From assembly GCA_964584775.1 (NCBI GenBank), contig CAZPBC010000062.1:1-8493 (forward strand): a stretch of DNA of 8,493 nucleotides, in the 5' to 3' direction. Every line of letters begins with the position of its first letter. Position 1 is the stretch's first letter. Position numbers and translations under genes: made by a program. The notes below the pieces were generated by a model. That model was not told where the DNA came from. It worked only from the letters and a program-made list of their open reading frames with translations, and ran no database searches. The DNA comes from CAZPBC01 sp964584775. GTDB lineage: Bacteria; Chlamydiota; Chlamydiia; Chlamydiales; SLFE01. Shown here one piece after another: positions 1 to 4,506 of this stretch.

Positions 1-508
1 TCTGAGATGATTGAGTCCAACCCAATATTTTGAGAATCAATTCTTCTGGTAATCTATTTAAATAGTCGAACTTATCAGCCCAAATACGAACTGTTCTCTC
101 GCCATTTTCACTTTTGAGTATGATCACTCCGACAGTTTCTGTCCGAGTAGCCTCTGAGCGGGCTGAGATATACACGTGACCCATCTCTTCAGGAACTTTG
201 TCTAGAACTTCTCCATGACGGAGAGCTCTTTTCCTAGGCCTTGCGGTGTCCAGATCAACTGGCTCCTCTCTTCCTCTTTTACCTAGCGCTGCTTGAGACA
301 TGTGGCTTATAGGCCGGGCGGATTGCAGAGGTCTCATACCCCCGGTATCGTCTGACTTAGGAAACACATAGTATTTTACTTTCCGTCCGAGATAAGAGCC
401 TTTGATATAGAGTATTTTGCTAGTTCCGCTCTCACACGGAAAGAGGATTTCCCTCTCGCTTTGTATCTCGATTCCGAGAGGCAACTGGCTAAAGGGTATT
501 ACATTCAT
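1..508 (-). CDS. F-box protein, N-terminal part (copy A of a tandem pair; cut by the left window edge)
   Basis: An open frame of 169 codons plus one base runs from an ATG at 508 off the left edge, so only the N-terminal region is visible. It is a paralogue of the complete gene at 817-2202. Both begin with the same pattern (VIPFSQLP) and share CESG, KILYIKG and GRKVKYYVFP at about residues 25-50. A variable linker follows at about 55-105, then an almost identical stretch at 107-150, then the start of an F-box at about 150-169 (LPEELILKILGW). The F-box normally binds Skp1 and recruits a protein to an SCF ubiquitin ligase. Bacteria lack this machinery, so the likely place of action is the eukaryotic host cell after secretion (inference). 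GAGG lies 7 nt before the ATG, which supports the start. The linker is bounded by basic clusters (KRGR at 77-80, RPRKR at 90-94). The C-terminal part, expected to be LRRs, is outside the window. Confidence 0.8.
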   Translation of the reverse strand, partial: MNVIPFSQLPLGIEIQSEREILFPCESGTSKILYIKGSYLGRKVKYYVFPKSDDTGGMRPLQSARPISHMSQAALGKRGREEPVDLDTARPRKRALRHGEVLDKVPEEMGHVYISARSEATRTETVGVIILKSENGERTVRIWADKFDYLNRLPEELILKILGWTQSSQ

Positions 509-543
509 TTTTAAACCTCTAAAATATAATCTATTAAAAATGC

Positions 544-572
544 ATATTACAATAAAATGAATTAACTTTCAA
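544..572 (-). promoter_or_regulatory. Probable sigma70/sigma66-type promoter for F-box copy A
   Basis: Read on the minus strand, TTGAAA (572-567) is followed after exactly 17 bp by TAATAT (549-544). The predicted start of transcription would be about 30 nt upstream of the ATG at 508. The surrounding 120 bp are extremely AT-rich, so chance matches are easy. The spacing and position are good, but there is no independent evidence. Confidence 0.45.
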
Positions 573-697
573 TTAATAGTTATTCTATTATAAATAATAA
601 GTTTATTTTTTAACTTTCTTGGTAAATGAAATTGAGGAGTCTTGGTCGCTCAAAAACAGGAAGACTTTCTATGCAAAATAGCTCGAAAAATTGAACA

Positions 698-714
698 AAG
701 AGTCAGTGACTCTT
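698..714. repeat. 17-bp perfect palindrome, repeated at 2407-2421
   Basis: AAGAGTCA-G-TGACTCTT is an odd-length perfect palindrome. The second copy at 2407-2421 is 15 bp, having lost one base pair to a T-to-A change. On the minus strand it lies just after the end of the small ORF (or its remnant) and is followed by a T-rich stretch (TTTGTTCAATTTTT). It could therefore be a weak intrinsic terminator that isolates the small ORF from the F-box gene. A protein-binding operator is equally possible. The stem is short and AT-rich, so the terminator reading is tentative. Confidence 0.4.
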
Positions 715-776
715 CATCCATGCGTCACTCACATGCATACTAAGGATTCCACAGTATGTTTGAGGTCTTAAAGGAT
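703..776 (-). pseudogene. Duplicated 3' fragment of the small ORF found at 2420-2631
   Basis: Read on the minus strand, this fragment keeps the last ~20 codons of the small ORF, with RPQTYCGILSMHVSDAWM matching GPQTDCGILSMHVSDAWM. The TAG stop of the full copy has become AAG, so the frame reads two codons further to a TGA at 705-703. A TGA stands just upstream of the homologous part and there is no ribosome binding site. It is therefore a leftover of the duplication rather than a gene. Confidence 0.7.
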
Positions 777-816
777 CTTGTCATTAAACGAGTGAATAGA
801 AGTGGGTATCCATTCG

Positions 817-2202
817 CTATCGATCCTTTCTTGAAGCCCATCCTTTGGTCGGGGTCACCAAGTTCTTTAAGACAAAGCCTTTTGTAACAGGATCACGTGC
901 CATCACGGTACTTCTGCGAATCGAAGTATTTGACTCATGATCGAAAGTCTGTTCAACAACGGTCACCTGTTCTATTTTTGTTCCTTCTCTAAACGTATCT
1001 GAATTCACCAAAACAGCTAACAGTGCATTAGTGCATATTGGGAGAGTTGTCTCTGATGGGCTGATGCCTGTTTGATCCGTGAACCAAGAGAGCAATGTAC
1101 TTCTCCAAATAGTCAGCTGCCTAAGATTTTTTAAACTATTTACGAAGACACCCAAGCTACAACTCCTTCCTGTAATAATTAGCTCGTTAATGTTTTGCAA
1201 ATGAACCCATTCTTTTTCCGGCATTTGACTTGTGTTTCCTAAAACAAGCCTTTCAAGAGTAGCCATCTTCCCTAGGATTCTAAAAACAGTACGATTCATA
1301 TCACATCCACCCAAATCAAGACTCTTCAATGAAGGGAGCGTTGACAGTGCTTCGAGAGTGGAGTTTGTTAAGTTGTCTTGAACTAAACGGATCTGTTCAA
1401 TTGAAGGACAGTTCAATGCTAATTTCTTAGCGAATTTAGCACTGATTTTGATACCATCAAAGTCGACAAATCGAAGGTGAGGACCCATTGCTAAAACAAC
1501 ATGTGCGTATCTGTTCTTGACCGCGATGGGAATAGCTCTTCTATCACGTCTTTTGTGGCCAAATCGTTTGAGGGTCTCCATGAGAGGTACTTCTTCTGTA
1601 TTAAAAATACCTGCTAGATAACCCTGCACTAGTCGGTTCAATTTTCTTGACACTAGCCTCACGTTCGCTAACAAACCCTGTCTGAGTGATCTCGGAGATG
1701 ATTGAGTCCAACCAACTATTTGGAACATCAATTCATCTGGTAATATTGTTAAATAGTCGAACTTATCAGCCCAAATACGAACTGTTCTCTCGCCATTTTC
1801 GCTTTTGAGTATGATCACTCCGACAGTTTCCGTCCGAGTAGCCTCTGAGTGCGCTGAGATATACACGTGACCCATCTCTTCAGGAACTTCATCAAGGACT
1901 TCTTCACTATAAAGAGCTTTTTTCGTAGGCCTTTCAGTGACGGACCAGTCTCTTCCCCTTTTGCCAAGCTCTGCTTCAGTTGAGGACATAGAAAAGAGGC
2001 TTAAAGGCGAGTCGGTTTCTAAAGGCCTTTTACCCCCGTTATCCCCTGGCTCAGGAAACACATAGTATTTTACTTTCCGTCCAAGATGACAGCCTTTGAT
2101 ATAGAGTATTTTGCTAGCTCCGCTCTCGCACGGAACAATGATTTCTCTCTGGTTTAGTATCTCGATTCCGGGAGGCAACTGGCTAAAGGGTATAACATGC
2201 AT
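817..2202 (-). CDS. F-box and leucine-rich-repeat protein, probable secreted effector (copy B, complete)
   Basis: This is a complete 461-aa protein. Residues 1-50 hold a conserved N-terminal module (VIPFSQLP, CESGASKILYIKG, GRKVKYYVFP). Residues 55-105 are a variable linker with basic clusters KRGR (81-84) and RPTKK (91-95). Residues 108-150 are nearly identical to copy A. An F-box-like segment follows at about 151-196 (LPDEL, then VRLVSRKLNRLV). From about 240 to 372 there are some six irregular LRRs of 22-26 residues with the LxxLxL pattern (for example LKSLDLGG, LERLVLGN, INELIITG, LRQLTIWR). An F-box to bind Skp1 plus an LRR to choose a target is the normal plan of eukaryotic SCF substrate adaptors, so a role in steering host ubiquitination is inferred. 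No Sec signal peptide is visible; type III secretion would be expected in a chlamydia but cannot be read from the sequence. GGAG lies 6 nt before the ATG, which supports the start. The gene is AT-rich compared with 2646-7053. Confidence 0.82.
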   Translation of the reverse strand: MHVIPFSQLPPGIEILNQREIIVPCESGASKILYIKGCHLGRKVKYYVFPEPGDNGGKRPLETDSPLSLFSMSSTEAELGKRGRDWSVTERPTKKALYSEEVLDEVPEEMGHVYISAHSEATRTETVGVIILKSENGERTVRIWADKFDYLTILPDELMFQIVGWTQSSPRSLRQGLLANVRLVSRKLNRLVQGYLAGIFNTEEVPLMETLKRFGHKRRDRRAIPIAVKNRYAHVVLAMGPHLRFVDFDGIKISAKFAKKLALNCPSIEQIRLVQDNLTNSTLEALSTLPSLKSLDLGGCDMNRTVFRILGKMATLERLVLGNTSQMPEKEWVHLQNINELIITGRSCSLGVFVNSLKNLRQLTIWRSTLLSWFTDQTGISPSETTLPICTNALLAVLVNSDTFREGTKIEQVTVVEQTFDHESNTSIRRSTVMARDPVTKGFVLKNLVTPTKGWASRKDR

Positions 2203-2484
2203 TTAGATCTCCAAAAAATGTGTTTATTAAAAATAACCATATAGTAGAACTAAGTAATTTTCAAGTAATATTTATTTTAAAAATTACTCTAATTTTTTAA
2301 AATAATAAGTTTGTTTCTTAGTTTCTTAAGGTAATGACATCGAAGAGTCTTGGTCGCTCAAAAACAGGAAGACTTTCTATGCAAAATAGCTCGAAAAATT
2401 GAACAAAGAGTCAGTGACTCTACATCCAGGCGTCACTCACATGCATACTAAGGATTCCACAGTCTGTTTGAGGTCCTAGAGGAT
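1692..2484. repeat. Right unit of the tandem duplication (partner at 1-776)
   Basis: This stretch covers the first 170 or so codons of F-box copy B, its AT-rich upstream region and the last 65 bases of the small ORF. The short inverted pair AGTCTT/AAGACT and the GAGTCA-G-TGACTC palindrome are kept in both units, in a block with very few changes, although neither is inside the F-box gene. Confidence 0.85.
2236..2264 (-). promoter_or_regulatory. Possible promoter for F-box copy B
   Basis: On the minus strand TTGAAA (2264-2259) is kept in the same place as in copy A. The -10 is less clear: TATGGT lies at 17 bp and TATATG at 15 bp. Relative to copy A there is a small deletion in the spacer, so the two copies may differ in strength. 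Tentative. Confidence 0.3.
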
Positions 2485-2623
2485 TAGGTGAAGAGACTTT
2501 CTTTGTAGCTTCACCAAAGAGCCGATCAAAAGAGAGAGTAGCAGACTTACGAGTATTAAGAGCCGTCGATGAATCTTTATCGATTGTATTTTTACCCTTT
2601 TTGAAGAGGAGCGTATAGAACAA
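2420..2623 (-). CDS. Small ORF of unknown function, start uncertain, possibly frameshifted
   Basis: Taken from a TTG at 2623, this frame gives 67 hydrophilic residues ending in CGILSMHVSDAWM, with no recognised domain. A better-looking ATG at 2631 (AGGAG 3 nt upstream, which is close) is in another frame and reads only 51 codons to a stop. That frame gains a hydrophobic run (LLILVSLLLSLLIG) that may be accidental. One extra A in the A5 run (T5 on the plus strand, 2598-2602) would join the ATG to the longer frame and give a 70-aa protein starting MNSCSIRSSSKKGKN. So either the gene starts at TTG, or it is broken, phase-variable or frameshifted by one base. Its 3' end is duplicated at 703-776. 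It lies upstream of F-box copy B on the same strand, with a palindrome and about 200 bp between them. The start is only 15-23 bp from the start of the divergent gene at 2646. Confidence 0.4.
   Translation of the reverse strand: MFYTLLFKKGKNTIDKDSSTALNTRKSATLSFDRLFGEATKKVSSPNPLGPQTDCGILSMHVSDAWM
2591..2619 (+). promoter_or_regulatory. Possible promoter for the 340-aa gene
   Basis: TTTACC (2591-2596) is followed after 17 bp by TATAGA (2614-2619), each matching four of six consensus positions. The leader would be roughly 20-27 nt. The site lies inside the oppositely oriented small ORF because the two start codons are almost back to back. Weak evidence. Confidence 0.25.
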
Positions 2624-2645
2624 GAATTCATTTTCTCCTATACTT

Positions 2646-3668
2646 GTGTATATGAGACCTCGTGCCTATTACCATCAGCTTCGGATGCTGTATGAAAGTC
2701 ATCCTGACTTGGATGTTGAGCCTTGGCAGGTAATGGATTACCGCCGGCTGACAACGGAGCAGTTGTTTGATGAGCTGCGTCATGCAGGTGTGACGATCGA
2801 TAAGATGGGTTTTCAGCGCATTGCTGAAGAGCTCGACTCTCCTGAGGAGATGGCTGTTGCTTTTGCGACGGAGATGGGTGTCGATGAGGAGGTGGAAGAC
2901 CGTCTCTATCTTTCCATGTTTGAACTGTGGCGCCGGCTGGTGCTAGAGAAGCAGACGATCACGATCTTTGTGGATGATCTGGACTACGAGATTGGTCGTT
3001 ATGATCTCAATGACCTGATCGATATGACTTCGCTGGAGACAGCGATCGGCAACTTCTTAGAGGTGCTCCGTGACCATCAAGATGAGGGAGCCGATCCGAT
3101 TGCTTTCTTTGCGATGATCGACTCCTATTCTGCGTACGATATTGAGAGTTTCCTCTATGACTATATCGCTGACCAGGTGGACTCAGAGAACACCGTCTAT
3201 GCAGCCGAGTTGATCGAAGGCTTTTATCCCTTTTTCAGAGAACAGAAGTGGTTTGACCTTCTCCGCTCACGGATTTTGATGGTCAACGACCCCGAAGAGG
3301 GGACAGAGATGGTCGAAAAGATGGTCGATCGAGGGAAGCAGGATCTCGATAGTCTCTTCCATATCGAACTTCTCAGCGTCCTTGTTCAAGATGGGGAGGA
3401 GTCCCTTTTTGTGAGGGAGATGAAGAGAACCCTCCAGCTGATTGAAACTGAAGGCGAGCTCTACGAGGTGATGCAGCATGCCATCGACTTTTTCCACTGT
3501 CTCGACCTGCTCAGCTGCGAGGAGGAGGTACAGAAGTTGATGGAAGAGCGCTCTCCGAGTGAAGAAGATAGCGTCCTCGAAGAGGAGGATCCGGACCGTG
3601 TCGCTCTGCAAAAAATCTTCCGTCGGAAGAATTTTCTTAATAAAGAACCAAGTGCCAGTGTGGATTGA
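2646..3668 (+). CDS. Acidic, alpha-helical conserved-looking protein of unknown function
   Basis: This 340-aa soluble protein is very rich in Glu, Asp and Leu, with long predicted helices throughout and no signal peptide or membrane span. I recognise no catalytic motif. The regular helical make-up, for example the segment around residues 185-290, would fit a TPR-like or other all-helical scaffold, but this is only an impression. Near the C terminus there is a strongly acidic stretch (about residues 300-317: ERSPSEEDSVLEEEDPDR) followed by a basic patch (FRRKNF). The start may be GTG 2646 or, more likely, ATG 2652; neither has a visible Shine-Dalgarno sequence. The gene begins right where the AT-rich left region gives way to GC-richer sequence. 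Its last 32 bp overlap the convergent TauE/SafE-like gene. Clean third-base GC preference and a long frame make it a safe gene, but the function is unknown. Confidence 0.85.
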   Translation: MYMRPRAYYHQLRMLYESHPDLDVEPWQVMDYRRLTTEQLFDELRHAGVTIDKMGFQRIAEELDSPEEMAVAFATEMGVDEEVEDRLYLSMFELWRRLVLEKQTITIFVDDLDYEIGRYDLNDLIDMTSLETAIGNFLEVLRDHQDEGADPIAFFAMIDSYSAYDIESFLYDYIADQVDSENTVYAAELIEGFYPFFREQKWFDLLRSRILMVNDPEEGTEMVEKMVDRGKQDLDSLFHIELLSVLVQDGEESLFVREMKRTLQLIETEGELYEVMQHAIDFFHCLDLLSCEEEVQKLMEERSPSEEDSVLEEEDPDRVALQKIFRRKNFLNKEPSASVD

Positions 3669-4308
3669 GAACGAGGTGAGGGATTACCCCGAGCTCTGCG
3701 AGCCCTCTTAAAAGGGCTAAAACTCCTGCAATCAAAGCAAAACCCGCAAAGAAAAGTCCCTCCCACTTTTGTAACCCTCTGAGAAGTTCTCTTGCGTGCA
3801 TCGCGATGAAAAGCGCGGGTGTCGTGAGAAGGGCGAAGAGGGCAGCGTTCAACATCCCCAGGAAAAGCGATCCTGTGAGGGCAGAAGCGGCCATGACAAT
3901 GACCGTCTGTCCACAGGGAAGAAGCGGTGTCAAAAGGCCAAAAAGAAAGATCGAGCCAGGGCTCTCTTGAAGGAGTAACTCGGTGATTTTTTTTTGGACT
4001 CCCACTCCAAAAGTTAGAGAAGGGGTCGTGAGAACAGGGACCACACTATTCAAGCTCAGAACGATCATGAGCGTTCCAAAAAGGAGACTTAAAACAGCAC
4101 TGAGGTGCACTTCTTGAAGGAACGCGGAAATCACAGCTCCCGATGCGCCTGCAAGTCCACCCATCAGTGAAAACGCAAGAGCGCGGCCGAGGAGGTAGTT
4201 GAGACGGTGGGGACTCATCCCCAGTGTCATGACGAGGGGACCGCACATGCCAAAGCAGTGGAGGTTGCCAAAAAAGTAGAGGGGGAGGACGTACAGGATG
4301 GCGTTCAG
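3637..4308 (-). CDS. TauE/SafE-family (COG2836/DsbD_2-like) integral membrane protein, probable CTG start
   Basis: This is a polytopic inner-membrane protein of about 223 aa with roughly six hydrophobic spans. The conserved signature is complete only if translation starts upstream of the first ATG (4248). In-frame codons from CTG 4308 give NAILYVLPLYFFGNLHCFGMCGP, and G-x-x-HC-x-GMCGP is the hallmark of this family. A second signature, LLPCG (Cys at about 132), begins the second half, followed by a Gly/Ala-rich span as in its relatives. Starting at 4248 would cut away the first Cys and half of span 1. An in-frame TGA at 4317-4315 leaves CTG 4308 as the only reasonable start. AAGGAG lies 9 nt before it and the CTG overlaps the stop of the 48-aa gene (CTGA). 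Family members lie near cytochrome cbb3 assembly or copper genes, or act as sulfite/organosulfur exporters; the substrate here is unknown. It converges on the 340-aa gene with a 32-bp overlap. Confidence 0.8.
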   Translation of the reverse strand: MNAILYVLPLYFFGNLHCFGMCGPLVMTLGMSPHRLNYLLGRALAFSLMGGLAGASGAVISAFLQEVHLSAVLSLLFGTLMIVLSLNSVVPVLTTPSLTFGVGVQKKITELLLQESPGSIFLFGLLTPLLPCGQTVIVMAASALTGSLFLGMLNAALFALLTTPALFIAMHARELLRGLQKWEGLFFAGFALIAGVLALLRGLAELGVIPHLVLNPHWHLVLY

Positions 4309-4451
4309 GGCTGCTCACTCCTTAACTGGGTGATGGGAATGGGAGTGCGGTTGGAGGTTCTAAGAAACGCAGTCACAGTGACATAGGACATCACAAAAAG
4401 AAAAAGTGCCGGAACGAGGAACATCAGTCCTCGGGAAATTTTTATAGCCAT
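4305..4451 (-). CDS. 48-aa single-span membrane protein, coupled to the TauE/SafE-like gene
   Basis: From ATG 4451 to TGA 4305 this frame reads MAIKISRGL, then a hydrophobic span (about residues 9-30), then a polar tail ending TQLRSEQP. The positive N terminus suggests N-in, with the tail in the periplasm. It overlaps the next gene by 4 bp (CTGA), which points to one operon with translational coupling. I do not recognise a family. Small membrane proteins such as CcoS or the membrane anchor of FixH accompany TauE/SafE-like proteins in cbb3-oxidase assembly clusters, but no matching motif is visible, so that link is only suggestive. There is no strong Shine-Dalgarno sequence. The gene is divergent from glgP with 55 bp between start codons. 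Confidence 0.6.
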   Translation of the reverse strand: MAIKISRGLMFLVPALFLFVMSYVTVTAFLRTSNRTPIPITQLRSEQP

Positions 4452-4506
4452 CTTAGACTCAAACTGTTAGCCGTTAATAGATAGTTGGAGTATATGAAGA
4501 ATTAGG

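Larger units (their letters stand above)
1..776. repeat. Left unit of a tandem duplication (partner at about 1692-2484)
   Basis: Positions 1-776 align with about 1692-2484, with an offset growing from 1691 to 1708 bp. The best blocks are 64-198 against 1755-1889 (131 of 135 bases identical by hand count) and 638-776 against 2346-2484 (134 of 139 identical). Between them the coding linker and the AT-rich intergenic part are much more diverged, with small indels. Similarity stops sharply after GGAT at 776. To the right of this point copy A runs into the 3' end of F-box copy B, while the other copy continues into the small ORF at 2420-2631. This is what a tandem duplication with a breakpoint inside the small ORF would leave. 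Confidence 0.85.

Noticed and set aside
3267..3611. 114-codon minus-strand frame opposite the 340-aa gene
   Set aside because: It is a mirror of an acidic coding sequence, with no ribosome binding site and no domain.
3701..3718. Hairpin AGCCCT / AGGGCT as a bidirectional terminator
   Set aside because: It has no T-tract on either strand and lies inside conserved codons of the membrane protein.
4046..4318. 90-codon minus-strand frame starting GTG at 4318
   Set aside because: It overlaps the TauE/SafE-like gene in another frame, gives a Pro/Arg/Ser-rich low-complexity product, and its AAGGAG runs directly into the GTG, leaving no spacer.
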